In this document: positions 27,449 to 36,574 of the stretch, piece by piece
How positions within the stretch are numbered: position 1 is the stretch's first letter
How the letters are laid out: every line of letters starts with the position of its first letter
Assembly (NCBI GenBank): GCA_947625885.1
Contig: CANQQA010000007.1
Coordinates: 1 to 64,000 of the forward strand
Length of the DNA: 64,000 bases
Source: an uncultured Bacteroidales bacterium
GTDB taxonomy: Bacteria > Bacteroidota > Bacteroidia > Bacteroidales > UBA11471
Reading direction: 5' to 3'
Notes under the pieces: generated by a model
Databases searched by the model: none
Told to the model about the DNA's origin: nothing
Seen by the model: only the letters and a program-made list of their open reading frames with translations
Program-made: the position numbers and the translations under genes

Positions 27449-28369
27449 ATGAAAATATTAGTTGCTACCGACAAGCCTTTTGCAGCCGTTGCCGTAGAAG
27501 GTATCCGTAAAGAGATAGAAGCCGCCGGAATGGAGCTGGTACTGCTCGAAAAATACGGAGAAAAAGCCAAATTGATAGACGCCGTGAAAGATGTTGAAGG
27601 TCTGATCGTGCGCAGCGACATCATCGACGCCGAAGTGTTCGACGCCGCCAAGAAGCTGAAAATCGTCGTTCGCGCCGGCGCCGGTTACGACAACATCGAC
27701 CTTGCTGCCGCTACGGCACACAACGTGTGCGTCATGAACACGCCCGGACAAAACTCCAACGCCGTTGCCGAATTGGTATTCGGCATGACGGTGATGATTG
27801 TGCGCAATCTCTACAACGGTACGTCGGGCACCGAGCTGAAAGGCAAAAAACTCGGTATCCACGCTTTCGGGCAGGTGGGACGCAACGTCGCCCGCATTGC
27901 CAAAGGATTCGGCATGGAGGTCTGTGCATACGACCCCTACTGTCCGGCAAACGTCATCGCCGAAGCCGGCGTAACGCCCGTAAGCGACATCAACGAAATG
28001 TACAAGACCTGTCAATTCGTGTCGCTGCACATTCCAGCCACCGATGAAACGAAAAAATCCATCAACTACAACCTGCTGAAACAGATGCCCAAAGGTGCCG
28101 TGCTGATAAACACCGCGCGCAAAGAAGTCATCGACGAAGAGGAATTGGTAAAATTGATGGAAGAGCGTGCCGACTTCCGCTACGTGTCTGACATCGCCCC
28201 GTCGAACGCACCGGTATTTGCCGAAAAATTCGAGGGTCGCTACTTTTTCACCCCGAAGAAAATGGGCGCACAAACGGCAGAAGCCAACATCAATGCCGGC
28301 ATCGCCGCCGCCAAACAATCGGTCGGATTCCTGAAAGACGGCATCGACCGATTCAGAGTGAACAAATAA
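27449..28369 (+). CDS. serA: D-3-phosphoglycerate dehydrogenase SerA (short, Lys-type)
   Basis: Oxidises 3-phosphoglycerate, the first step of serine synthesis. The 306-residue form has only the substrate and NAD domains, with no ACT or ASB regulatory domain. The catalytic Arg is in NTARKEVI. The usual catalytic His of the TPHxGxxT motif is absent: the sequence reads TPKKMGAQT. The dinucleotide loop is AFGQVG instead of GxGxxG. These are traits of the lysine-type PGDH described from Bacteroidota and Entamoeba. DUF1015 follows 81 nt downstream. Confidence 0.95.
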   Translation: MKILVATDKPFAAVAVEGIRKEIEAAGMELVLLEKYGEKAKLIDAVKDVEGLIVRSDIIDAEVFDAAKKLKIVVRAGAGYDNIDLAAATAHNVCVMNTPGQNSNAVAELVFGMTVMIVRNLYNGTSGTELKGKKLGIHAFGQVGRNVARIAKGFGMEVCAYDPYCPANVIAEAGVTPVSDINEMYKTCQFVSLHIPATDETKKSINYNLLKQMPKGAVLINTARKEVIDEEELVKLMEERADFRYVSDIAPSNAPVFAEKFEGRYFFTPKKMGAQTAEANINAGIAAAKQSVGFLKDGIDRFRVNK

Positions 28370-28399
28370 TCAATACAATTCTCAGGCAAAAGTGGGTCG

Positions 28400-28422
28400 C
28401 GCTATTCGTTACGATAATAGCG
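28400..28422 (+). promoter_or_regulatory. Intergenic hairpin between serA and DUF1015
   Basis: CGCTATT (28400-28406) pairs with AATAGCG (28416-28422) across a 9-nt loop, and the stem can extend outward with mismatches to GG/CC. There is no T run, so it is more likely an mRNA-processing or stability element than a terminator. Confidence 0.35.
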
Positions 28423-28450
28423 TGCCCTCTTTGTCGTTAAAAACGCAACC

Positions 28451-29695
28451 ATGGCAAAAATAAAACCTTTCAAAGGCATCAGACCTCCCCGCGAACTGGT
28501 CGAAGAAGTGGCATCGCGCCCCTATGACGTATTGAACTCGGAAGAAGCCCGCGCCGAAGCCGCCGGCAACGAAAAATCGCTTTATCACATCATCAAACCC
28601 GAAATAAACTTCGCTCCGGGCACCGACGAACACGCTCCCGAAGTCTATGACAAAGCGGTGGAACAATTCAACCTTTTCCAAGAAAAAGGGTGGCTGCGGC
28701 AAGACGAAAGCGAACGGTACTACATCTACGCCCAGACGATGAACGGGCATACGCAGTACGGTCTTGTGGTATGCGCCAACGTAGACGACTACCTGAACGG
28801 CGTCATCAAGAAACACGAACTGACCCGCCGCGACAAAGAGGAAGACCGCATGAAGCACGTGCGCATCAACAACGCCAACATCGAACCGGTATTTTTCGCC
28901 TACCCCGATAACAAAGAGCTGAACGACATCGTTGCCGGCATCGTCAAGGGCGAGCCGGAATACGACTTCACCGCTCCCGACGGATTCGGACACCACTTCT
29001 GGATTATCGACAACCCCGCCACGATACGGCGCATCACCGAGTTGTTTGCCGCCATTCCCTACCTGTACATCGCCGACGGACACCACCGTACTGCTGCCGC
29101 CGCACTGGTAGGAGCGGAAAAGGCAAAACAGAATCCGCACCACAAAGGCGACGAAGAATACAACTATTTCTTAGCCGTGTGCTTCCCCGCTTCGCAACTG
29201 CACATCATCGACTACAACCGCGTGGTAAAAGACCTGAACGGTCTGAGCGACGAAGCCTTCCTGCAAAAGCTCGCTGCCAACTTCATCGTGGAAAAGAAAG
29301 GGAAAGAGATATACCGCCCGACGGCACTGCACAACTTCTCGCTCTACCTGAGCGGCGAATGGTACTCGCTCACCGCCAAAGAAGGCACTTACGACAACAG
29401 CGACCCCATCGGCGTGCTCGACGTTACCATATCGTCCGACCTGATACTGCGCGACATTCTGGGAATCACCGACCTGCGCTCGGACAAGCGTATCGACTTC
29501 GTCGGCGGCATCAGAGGTCTCGGCGAATTGAAGCGCAGAGTCGATAGCGGCGAAATGCGGGTGGCTCTTGCCCTCTACCCCGTGTCGATGAAACAACTCA
29601 TGGACATCGCCGACACAGGCAACATCATGCCGCCAAAGACGACATGGTTCGAGCCTAAACTGCGCTCCGGACTGGTAATACACAAACTTTCATAG
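28451..29695 (+). CDS. DUF1015 family protein
   Basis: 414-residue cytoplasmic protein of the DUF1015 family. Conserved segments include IKPFKGIRPP at the start, ASRPYDVLNSEEAR, and YIADGHHRTAAA (about residue 208), which looks like an active-site loop. The family often sits beside serA/serC in anaerobes, and it does so here, so a role in serine or phosphoserine metabolism is inferred. No biochemical function is established to my knowledge. Confidence 0.9.
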   Translation: MAKIKPFKGIRPPRELVEEVASRPYDVLNSEEARAEAAGNEKSLYHIIKPEINFAPGTDEHAPEVYDKAVEQFNLFQEKGWLRQDESERYYIYAQTMNGHTQYGLVVCANVDDYLNGVIKKHELTRRDKEEDRMKHVRINNANIEPVFFAYPDNKELNDIVAGIVKGEPEYDFTAPDGFGHHFWIIDNPATIRRITELFAAIPYLYIADGHHRTAAAALVGAEKAKQNPHHKGDEEYNYFLAVCFPASQLHIIDYNRVVKDLNGLSDEAFLQKLAANFIVEKKGKEIYRPTALHNFSLYLSGEWYSLTAKEGTYDNSDPIGVLDVTISSDLILRDILGITDLRSDKRIDFVGGIRGLGELKRRVDSGEMRVALALYPVSMKQLMDIADTGNIMPPKTTWFEPKLRSGLVIHKLS

Positions 29696-29724
29696 ACCTG
29701 ACAGGTTACAAAAAACAAATAAAT

Positions 29725-30468
29725 ATGAAACAGTCCTTTTCACTTTCGGCTTTTGTCATTGTTGCATTGCTTTCGTTCAACAGCTGCTTGGGCGACAAAG
29801 GCAACATAACTATTTCGTATGGAACGGGAACGATACTCTGCGACACGCTGAGCAACACCCCTTACATACGGTTGGACGATATCGGACTCTGCCTTACCGG
29901 CAACGGTGTCCCCACGCTCTCCGACAGCATTGCCAGAGCCATGGTAAATTATACGGTCGATTGGGACAATCAGTCGGCAACGGCACAAGCTACCGGTATT
30001 TTTGAAGCCTCCCTTTCCAATCTATCGACTTGGGGCATCAATAAAATCAGCTCCATGCCGTCAGATTTTTCTTTTATCAAAACCGACACGATGCAAGGCA
30101 TCGCCCGACCGTTTATCACGTACAAGACCCCGCTTTCGCCGAATATGCTGACGATGAATGTACGCCTATTCAATTCAACCTCATCGCTGGAATTGATACA
30201 AAAAAATCGCCCTGCCGACGATTACTACATCGGTCAGACGAATGATACGCTTATCATTTCCTACACCACCGAAGAGGTAACGACCGAAAAACGCGACAGC
30301 TGGTATACTTTCGAACTTCCGGACTACCCGTCGAATATTTCACGCATCATTTTGATTTTCAAAGGAATAAATATCTCCGGATTCACTCCTGTCCCCAATC
30401 ACGATGAAGCATTCGGCGGATATACTTATACGTTATCGACGAGCTTCAAAAACGAACAACAGCAATAA
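29725..30468 (+). CDS. Putative NigD-like lipoprotein
   Basis: 247 residues with a lipoprotein signal peptide; the lipobox is LSFNSC (Cys at residue 21). A short glycine/threonine beta-strand segment (ITISYGTGTILCD) follows, then a beta-rich body containing YTFELP and IILIFKGINISG. This layout resembles Bacteroidota NigD-like lipoproteins, but the similarity is judged by eye and may be wrong. It begins 29 nt after the DUF1015 gene and is followed by a strong terminator, so it probably ends the serine operon. Confidence 0.6.
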   Translation: MKQSFSLSAFVIVALLSFNSCLGDKGNITISYGTGTILCDTLSNTPYIRLDDIGLCLTGNGVPTLSDSIARAMVNYTVDWDNQSATAQATGIFEASLSNLSTWGINKISSMPSDFSFIKTDTMQGIARPFITYKTPLSPNMLTMNVRLFNSTSSLELIQKNRPADDYYIGQTNDTLIISYTTEEVTTEKRDSWYTFELPDYPSNISRIILIFKGINISGFTPVPNHDEAFGGYTYTLSTSFKNEQQQ

Positions 30469-30488
30469 ACCGACCTTTCCACAATGCA

Positions 30489-30527
30489 AAGCTGGGTACG
30501 AATCAAAAGATTCGTACCCAGCTTTTT
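30489..30527 (+). terminator. Strong terminator after the lipoprotein gene
   Basis: Perfect 16-bp stem AAGCTGGGTACGAATC / GATTCGTACCCAGCTT with an AAAA loop and a following T run. It lies between the convergent lipoprotein and permease genes and may act on both strands. Confidence 0.9.
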
Positions 30528-30543
30528 TCTTTCCATATCCGTT

Positions 30544-31779
30544 TTATTCCCCTTCACGAGAAAAGCGGTCGGATTGCAGATATTTTACCGGAAACCACGA
30601 CGCAAGCAAGCCCATCAATACGACAACAACCAGCACCACAAGGGCATCGCTCCAATAAAAACGCACCGGATAGGCATCGACGATAAAGGCTCCGGCATCG
30701 CCCATACGCAACCACCCGAACACCTCCTGCAAGCGGCATAACACGATGCCCGCCAACAGTCCGCCGCCTGCCCCGATTGCCGATATAAGCCAGCCTTCGG
30801 TAAGAAATATACGGGATATCAGCGTATCGTCCGCACCCAAATTACGCAAGGTGCGTATATTTTCCCGTTTGTCGATAATCAGCATCGAAAGCGAGCCGAT
30901 GACGTTGAACGTGGCTATCATCAATATAAAAATCAATATCAGAAAAGTAATCCACTTTTCTATCTGCATCATATTGAATGTCGTCGCCTGTTGTTGCAGA
31001 CGGCTCAGCACGCGATACCCGCCGCCCAAACGCTGTTGCAGGCGTGCAATTGTCGCCGCTTCATCGGCATCGTCCTGCAAGCGCAATTCCAAAGCTGTGG
31101 CTTCGGTCGTATAGTCATAGAGCCGACGCACCAACGCCAGCGGGGCAATGACCCACGATTCATCGTATTCCTGCTGCTCGACGGCAAATATTGCCGACAC
31201 ATAGCTGTTTTCTTCCCGAAACGAGGTCGAGGGATTGGCAAGATTCACTCGGACTTTGCGGCGCGGAGCATACAGGCGCAGCGGACGAGAAAAGAATGTT
31301 CCCGTTTCGAGATGAGAAGCTACACCGGCTCCCAATGCCACCCAATTTTCAAGCGTATCGGTCAGGATAAACTCTCCATCGAGAAGTATGTCATCGACGT
31401 CACCATGAACCGCTTTGAAATTTTCGCCAACCCCTTTGAGGTGTACGGGCATCTGGTTTTTGCCGAAAACAGCCAGCGCATTTTCTTCGACAACGGGCAT
31501 GATTTCGACAATTTCGTTCCAACGGTACAAGTCGGTTATTTCCTCCGCCTCCGTGTCGAGCGTTTTCCCCGACACGGGAAGTATCTTTACCTGCGGGTCG
31601 AGACGCGAGCACAACGAGCCTATCAGCTCCTGAAAACCGTTATATACCGACAACGTGCAGATAATAGCCATCGTCGTTACCGCCATACCCAGCACCGAAA
31701 TGACCGATATGAACGTAATGGCGCTATGCGATTTCGGAGAGAAAAGGTAACGCAAGGCTATTTTCAACGAAAGCGGCAT
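30544..31779 (-). CDS. FtsX-like ABC permease, LolC/LolE type
   Basis: Inner-membrane protein of 411 residues with one N-terminal TM (about 22-45), a large periplasmic MacB/LolE-type domain (about 46-270) and three C-terminal TMs (about 277-300, 327-347, 375-397). It fits the lipoprotein-releasing LolCDE permease family. No LolD ATPase lies beside it. The gene starts 7 nt after rbfA and ends the minus-strand aroQ-pyk-OMT-rbfA run. Confidence 0.85.
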   Translation of the reverse strand: MPLSLKIALRYLFSPKSHSAITFISVISVLGMAVTTMAIICTLSVYNGFQELIGSLCSRLDPQVKILPVSGKTLDTEAEEITDLYRWNEIVEIMPVVEENALAVFGKNQMPVHLKGVGENFKAVHGDVDDILLDGEFILTDTLENWVALGAGVASHLETGTFFSRPLRLYAPRRKVRVNLANPSTSFREENSYVSAIFAVEQQEYDESWVIAPLALVRRLYDYTTEATALELRLQDDADEAATIARLQQRLGGGYRVLSRLQQQATTFNMMQIEKWITFLILIFILMIATFNVIGSLSMLIIDKRENIRTLRNLGADDTLISRIFLTEGWLISAIGAGGGLLAGIVLCRLQEVFGWLRMGDAGAFIVDAYPVRFYWSDALVVLVVVVLMGLLASWFPVKYLQSDRFSREGE

Positions 31780-31786
31780 ATCCGGC

Positions 31787-32122
31787 TTATTTGTTCAACA
31801 GGGCATCTATGTTTTCTATATAATCGAGCGAATCGTCGATGAAAAACAGCAACTCCGGCGTCTTTCGCAGCTGGAAGCGTATGCGACCGGCAAGGGCGTA
31901 GCGTATCGTTTTGGCGTTGGCGCGCACCGACTCCAATATCTCGGCAGCCTTTTCCGACGGAAAAATGCTCAAATAGGCTTTGGCTATGCTCAAATCGGGA
32001 CTTACCCGCACCACGCTCACCGATACCAACGTACCGTGCATTTTGCGGGTTTCCGTCAAGAAAATCTCGCTCAACTCTTTCTGTATGAGGCGGCTTATTT
32101 TGTTTTGTCTGGTTGTCTCCAT
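31787..32122 (-). CDS. rbfA: 30S ribosome-binding factor RbfA
   Basis: Small KH-type protein of 111 residues needed for 16S rRNA 5' end maturation and cold adaptation. Family features are the start TTRQNKISRLIQKELSEIF, the SVVRVSPDLSIAKAYLSIFP strand region and the C-terminal LRKTPELLFFIDDSLDY. It lies 69 nt after the O-methyltransferase gene and 7 nt before the LolE-type permease. Confidence 0.94.
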   Translation of the reverse strand: METTRQNKISRLIQKELSEIFLTETRKMHGTLVSVSVVRVSPDLSIAKAYLSIFPSEKAAEILESVRANAKTIRYALAGRIRFQLRKTPELLFFIDDSLDYIENIDALLNK

Positions 32123-32191
32123 AACGGTGCGTATTAGAGAATTTGTCTAAGATAATCCTTTTTCCGGAAATCGGAAAACAATTTCGCCGAA

Positions 32192-32815
32192 TTATTTTTT
32201 CCAAATAACGGTAAGTCCGTCACGCAAAGGCAGAATCACTTTTTCCACCCGCATATCGGTTGCGATTTTATCGTTGAAAGCCTTGACGGCTTCGGTCTGC
32301 GTATCGTGCGAATATCCGTCATATACCTTGCTGTCCCACAGGGTATTGTCGGCAAGTATCACGCCACCGGCGACCACACGGTCGAAAACCATGTCGTAAT
32401 AATCGCAGTAACGACGTTTGTCGGCGTCGATAAACACCATATCGAACGTACCGCCGAGCTGCGGCACGACCGCCAACGCATCACCGATATGCAACTGTAT
32501 GCGCGCGGCTGCCGGCGATTGCGCGAGATACTTGCGCGTGAACTCTTCTATTTCGTCGTCTATCTCCACCGTATGCAACTCGGCATCGGCGGGCATACCT
32601 TCGGCGAGACAAAGGGTGGAATATCCGGTAAAAGTTCCTATTTCCAAAATGCGCTTCGGGCGCTGCATTCGGCAAAACATTTTAAGAATGCGACCCTGCA
32701 AGTGTCCCGACATCATGCGCGGACGCAGTGTGTGAACATGGGTGTCGCGGCTGAGCTGCGCCAACAACTCTCCCTCCGCGTCGATATGCGAAAGAATGTA
32801 TTCGTCAAGCTCCAT
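32192..32815 (-). CDS. Class I SAM-dependent O-methyltransferase
   Basis: 207-residue protein of the catechol-type O-methyltransferase family (Methyltransf_3). The SAM site is EIGTFTGYSTLCLAEG (about residues 57-72). The metal or catalytic region is DMVFIDADKRRYCDYYD (about 129-145), and ILADNTLW follows. The substrate is unknown. It starts 1 nt after the pyk stop, so translation is probably coupled to pyk. Confidence 0.9.
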   Translation of the reverse strand: MELDEYILSHIDAEGELLAQLSRDTHVHTLRPRMMSGHLQGRILKMFCRMQRPKRILEIGTFTGYSTLCLAEGMPADAELHTVEIDDEIEEFTRKYLAQSPAAARIQLHIGDALAVVPQLGGTFDMVFIDADKRRYCDYYDMVFDRVVAGGVILADNTLWDSKVYDGYSHDTQTEAVKAFNDKIATDMRVEKVILPLRDGLTVIWKK

Positions 32816-32816
32816 A

Positions 32817-34283
32817 TCAATGCACCTCGTCGAGATTGGGCAGTACGTAACGGTCGTAATCTTTCAATATAATTCCGGCTTTGTTGATTTCGAGGAACGT
32901 GCTTCCGCTGTCTTCGCCGAATGCTCCGCCGATGTAGGCTATCAGGTCTTCTTCCTTGATAATGCCTGCACCGATAAGTGCGGAGAGTCCGTGATAGAGA
33001 TACTTGCGCGAGGTTGCCGCCTCCGGCTGGTAGAGAGCAATGACACCGTAAGAGAGCGCCAACTCGCGCATAGTGCGCTCGCTGTAACAGATTGCAAGAA
33101 CGGGGTCTTTTCCGCGATATGCCGCCAGATTGCGTGCCGTACGCCCCGTATAACCGTCGGTAACGATGGCTTTCACACCCAACTTGTCGGACGAATCGAC
33201 TGCCGACTTCGCCAAAAAAGAGGTGGCATCGAAAACTTCGCCTTCGATATTCACCTGTATATCGTTGTCCGAAAGTTTTGTTTCCTCTGCCTCCTTGGCA
33301 ATACGCGACATCGTGGCTATCGCCTCGACGGGATATTGTCCGTAAGCAGTTTCACCGCTCAACATCAGCGCGTCGGTACGGTAGTATATGGCATTTGCCA
33401 CATCGGTTACCTCGGCACGGGTGGGGCGGGGATTTTTTATCATCGAGTGAAGCATCTGCGTAGCGACGATAACCGGCTTCTTCGCCTGCACGCATTTCTT
33501 TATCAGGCGGCGCTGTATGCCGGGAATCTTCTCCTGCGCCACCTCGATGCCGAGGTCGCCGCGCGCCACCATGACGCCATAAGCCACTTCGAGTATTTCG
33601 TCAATGTTATCGACGCCCTCCTGATTCTCGATTTTGGCGATAATTTTTATCTTGCTGTTGTGGGCGTCGAGTATCTCCTGTATCGCCAGCACGTCTTGTT
33701 TGCTGCGCACGAAAGAGTGGGCGATGAAATCAATATTTTTGTCAATGGCATACAAAATGTTCCGGCGGTCTTTCTCGGTAAGAGCAGGCAAATTTATGCG
33801 CACGCCCGGCACATTCACGCTCTTGCGCGAACCGAGTTCGCCGGCATTCTGCGCCACGCACAGCAGATAATCGTCGTGCTTCTCCAATACGCGGAACTCC
33901 AATTCGCCGTCGTCAATCAGCACGATGCTGCCCACCGAAAGGTCTTTGGCAAAATCGACATACGACACGTTGATTTGCTGCTGTGTGGTATAGGCGTCGG
34001 GGCAGCCTTTCATGCGCACGATGTCGCCGGCGGTAAACGTTATGTTCACATCGTTCTCGATGAACGTGGTGCGCACCTCCGGTCCTTTGGTGTCCAAAAG
34101 TATGGCGATAGTGTCGGAAACCGCACGCACGTTGCTGATGATGCGGTCGAAGCCTTCGTTGTTGAGGTGCGCCGAATTCATGCGCACGACATTCATTCCG
34201 TTCTCGAAAAGGGCGCGGACAAAATCGACTTCACAACGTTTGTCCGATACGGTGGCTACTATTTTTGTTTGTTTCGATACCAT
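32817..34283 (-). CDS. pyk: Pyruvate kinase
   Basis: Final glycolytic enzyme, converting PEP and ADP to pyruvate and ATP. The 488-residue protein has TKIVATVSDK at the N-terminus, RMNSAH, the KIENQEGVDN segment with the catalytic Lys, MVARGDLGIEV and MLSGETAYGQYPVEA. The N-terminal motif departs from the usual KTKIVCTIGP. Second gene of the minus-strand operon, 4 nt after aroQ. Confidence 0.96.
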   Translation of the reverse strand: MVSKQTKIVATVSDKRCEVDFVRALFENGMNVVRMNSAHLNNEGFDRIISNVRAVSDTIAILLDTKGPEVRTTFIENDVNITFTAGDIVRMKGCPDAYTTQQQINVSYVDFAKDLSVGSIVLIDDGELEFRVLEKHDDYLLCVAQNAGELGSRKSVNVPGVRINLPALTEKDRRNILYAIDKNIDFIAHSFVRSKQDVLAIQEILDAHNSKIKIIAKIENQEGVDNIDEILEVAYGVMVARGDLGIEVAQEKIPGIQRRLIKKCVQAKKPVIVATQMLHSMIKNPRPTRAEVTDVANAIYYRTDALMLSGETAYGQYPVEAIATMSRIAKEAEETKLSDNDIQVNIEGEVFDATSFLAKSAVDSSDKLGVKAIVTDGYTGRTARNLAAYRGKDPVLAICYSERTMRELALSYGVIALYQPEAATSRKYLYHGLSALIGAGIIKEEDLIAYIGGAFGEDSGSTFLEINKAGIILKDYDRYVLPNLDEVH

Positions 34284-34287
34284 AATT

Positions 34288-34716
34288 TTACCGATTAGTG
34301 TTTTCTATAAGAGCTTCCACCGCCAAACGATAGGAATCGAGTCCGAATCCGATAATCGAGCCGCGGCACGCCGCTGCTATTTTCGAGGTATGCCGATACT
34401 CTTCCCGCGCATGGATATTGGAGATGTGCACCTCCACCACCGGTGCGGTAACCGCCCGTATGGCATCGGAGAGCGCAATGGAGGTGTGCGTATAGGCTCC
34501 GGCGTTGAGTACGATTCCCACCGGCAAAAACCCTTGCTCGTGAATTTTGTTTATCAACTCGCCTTCGATATTCGATTGATAATAATGAATCGTATGCTGC
34601 GGATAACGACCGCGCAACGTTTCCAGATAGCTCTCGAACGAGGCATCTCCATACACGCTTTTTTCACGCTTGCCCAACAAGTTGAGATTGGGTCCGTTGA
34701 TAATCCATATATCCAT
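34288..34716 (-). CDS. aroQ: Type II 3-dehydroquinate dehydratase
   Basis: Shikimate-pathway enzyme of 142 residues that dehydrates 3-dehydroquinate. The ATG at 34716 gives the canonical start MDIWIINGPNLNLLGKRE; the tracked start at 34911 would add 65 residues of non-family sequence. The catalytic loop with Tyr is REKSVYG, and the conserved NAGAYTHTS and EVHISNIHAREEYR segments are present. First gene of aroQ-pyk-OMT-rbfA-permease. Confidence 0.95.
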   Translation of the reverse strand: MDIWIINGPNLNLLGKREKSVYGDASFESYLETLRGRYPQHTIHYYQSNIEGELINKIHEQGFLPVGIVLNAGAYTHTSIALSDAIRAVTAPVVEVHISNIHAREEYRHTSKIAAACRGSIIGFGLDSYRLAVEALIENTNR

Positions 34717-34732
34717 AAACCGAAAGATTTTA

Positions 34733-34740
34733 TATCTTTG
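34733..34740 (+). promoter_or_regulatory. Putative -7 box for xerD
   Basis: TATCTTTGTA on the plus strand, about 100 nt before the xerD start. It faces a minus-strand box at 34799-34806. Confidence 0.4.
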
Positions 34741-34798
34741 TACCGAATTGAAAACATTTTCCGGAAAAGGGAAAAAGCATTCCGCCGGAAATTTTCGA

Positions 34799-34806
34799 CA
34801 AAAGTA
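34799..34806 (-). promoter_or_regulatory. Putative -7 box for the aroQ operon
   Basis: Minus-strand TACTTTTG about 83 nt upstream of the aroQ start. No clear -33 element was seen. Confidence 0.35.
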
Positions 34807-34838
34807 CAAAATATTGTGGAATATTTCACCATCGGCGC

Positions 34839-35747
34839 ATGATTGTTGGTAAATCGGGACTGCTAAAATCTTTTTCCCAATATCTGAAACTCGAAAAAGG
34901 TATGTCGGCAAACACGCTCGACGGCTATTTGCACGACGTACTCAAACTTTTTCAATACCTCACACCGGAGGGTGAACCTACCGCCGAGCAGCTTGCCGAA
35001 GCCGACATCACGAATTTCATTTGCCAACTGCAAGATATGGGTATACAGCCCCGCTCGCAAGCCCGCATTCTCTCGGGATTGAAATCTTTCTATACATTTC
35101 TGCGCTTGGAGGGGTATATCGAAAACGACCCGATGGAGCTTGTCGAGGGTCCGAAGCTCGGACGAAAACTGCCTGAAATACTGACCATCGAAGAGATAGA
35201 CCGGATACTCGGCTCGTTCGATATGTCACTGCCCGAAAGCCAGCGCAACAAAGCCATTATCGAGACGATGTACAGCTGCGGGCTGCGGGTGTCGGAGCTG
35301 GTGGGGCTGCGCATCTCGCAGATTTACCCGCAAGACGAATACATCATCGTCGAAGGGAAAGGGAGCAAGCAGCGGCTCGTCCCCATATCGCCGTCGGCAC
35401 TCCACGAAATAAGCCTCTACCGGCAAGACCGCGCCCATATCACCCCGAAAAAAGGCGATGAAGACATACTTTTTCTCAACCGTCGCGGCGGTCGGCTGAG
35501 TCGGGTTATGATATTCTATATCATCAAAGAGCGGTGCGAGGCGTGCGGCATACAAAAAAACATCAGTCCGCACACGCTGCGCCACAGCTTCGCCACCCAC
35601 CTGCTCGAAGGGGGCGCCAACCTGCGGGCGATACAACAGATGCTAGGGCACGAAAGCATTACCACCACCGAGATATATGTACATCTCGACAAAGAATATC
35701 TCCGAAACGAAATTCTCACCCACCACCCGCGCAACTGCAAAGGGTGA
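34839..35747 (+). CDS. xerD: Tyrosine recombinase XerD
   Basis: 302-residue site-specific recombinase acting with XerC at dif to resolve chromosome dimers. It has the N-terminal SAM-like core-binding domain (about 1-95) and the catalytic domain. Catalytic residues are visible as Arg in SCGLRVSEL, Lys in GKGSKQR, HTLRHSFATH, LGHES and the nucleophile Tyr in TEIYVHLD. It stands alone, diverging from aroQ. No integrase-type cargo is nearby, so a housekeeping role is favoured. Confidence 0.94.
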   Translation: MIVGKSGLLKSFSQYLKLEKGMSANTLDGYLHDVLKLFQYLTPEGEPTAEQLAEADITNFICQLQDMGIQPRSQARILSGLKSFYTFLRLEGYIENDPMELVEGPKLGRKLPEILTIEEIDRILGSFDMSLPESQRNKAIIETMYSCGLRVSELVGLRISQIYPQDEYIIVEGKGSKQRLVPISPSALHEISLYRQDRAHITPKKGDEDILFLNRRGGRLSRVMIFYIIKERCEACGIQKNISPHTLRHSFATHLLEGGANLRAIQQMLGHESITTTEIYVHLDKEYLRNEILTHHPRNCKG

Positions 35748-35800
35748 AACAAGGGCGACTTTTTTCGATGAATCCGCGTTTTTTTTGAATCGGAAACAGC

Positions 35801-36574
35801 TTATTTTTCTTCGTGAATATCCGGACGGACAGAGATGCCGGCAGGCACGTTCGGAATCTTGAACAAGCGTTGTATGTGTCCGCTCGCTATCATTTCTCCG
35901 ACGGGAAGATGACAGATTTTGCCGTCGTCGATGAGGGCGATGCCGTCGCACGTCTGAATGGCAACATCGAGTTCGTGGGTGGAAAAGAGAATGCATTTGC
36001 CTTCATCGTGCGCCAGCCGAGCCAGCAGGGCGCAAAGTTCGTAACGGTTCGGCAGGTCGAGAAACGAGGTCGGCTCGTCGAGCAGGATAACCGGCGTCTG
36101 CTGCGCCAGCGCGCGGGCAATCATGATGCGCTGGCACTCGCCGTCGCTCATCGTATCCATCGTGCGGCGGGCATACTGTTCCATACCCACCGACACCAAT
36201 GCATTCCACACAATCTCGCGATCGACGGCTTGCAGGCTGCCTATCCAGTTGGTATAGGGAGCACGCCCGAGCGACACGACATCTTCGCAACGGAGGCTGG
36301 GAATGCGCGTGCGTTCGGTCGTTACGAATGCCAACACCTTCGCCGACTCCTGCGGCGACAAATCTCGCACCCGCTTTCCCTCCAAAAACAGATTGCCGGA
36401 ATAGCGGCGATTGAGTCCGGCAATAGCACGGAGAAGGGTCGATTTGCCCGTACCGTTGCGCCCTATCAGCGCCGTAAGCCGACCGCCGGCAAACGCTGCC
36501 TCTGCATGGTCGAGCAGCAGGCGCGAACCGTATCCGATAGAAAAATCGTCGAGCTGTATCATACGGGAAATCAT
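35801..36574 (-). CDS. ABC transporter ATP-binding protein (FecE/BtuD type)
   Basis: 257-residue ATPase of a class II importer for an iron chelate, heme or cobalamin. Walker A is GRNGTGKST (about residue 38), the signature reads MSDGECQRIMIARAL (SDGE in place of SGGE), and Walker B is VILLDEPTSFLD. I chose the ATG at 36574, which overlaps the permease stop by 4 nt (ATGA); a second ATG at 36562 is possible. It is last in the three-gene importer operon. Confidence 0.9.
   Translation of the reverse strand: MISRMIQLDDFSIGYGSRLLLDHAEAAFAGGRLTALIGRNGTGKSTLLRAIAGLNRRYSGNLFLEGKRVRDLSPQESAKVLAFVTTERTRIPSLRCEDVVSLGRAPYTNWIGSLQAVDREIVWNALVSVGMEQYARRTMDTMSDGECQRIMIARALAQQTPVILLDEPTSFLDLPNRYELCALLARLAHDEGKCILFSTHELDVAIQTCDGIALIDDGKICHLPVGEMIASGHIQRLFKIPNVPAGISVRPDIHEEK

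Noticed and set aside
32742-34298. 518-codon plus-strand ORF
   Set aside because: Antisense to pyruvate kinase.
34839-35747. Integrase of a mobile element
   Set aside because: The tyrosine recombinase matches XerD in length and motifs and sits among housekeeping genes, with no att repeats or cargo.
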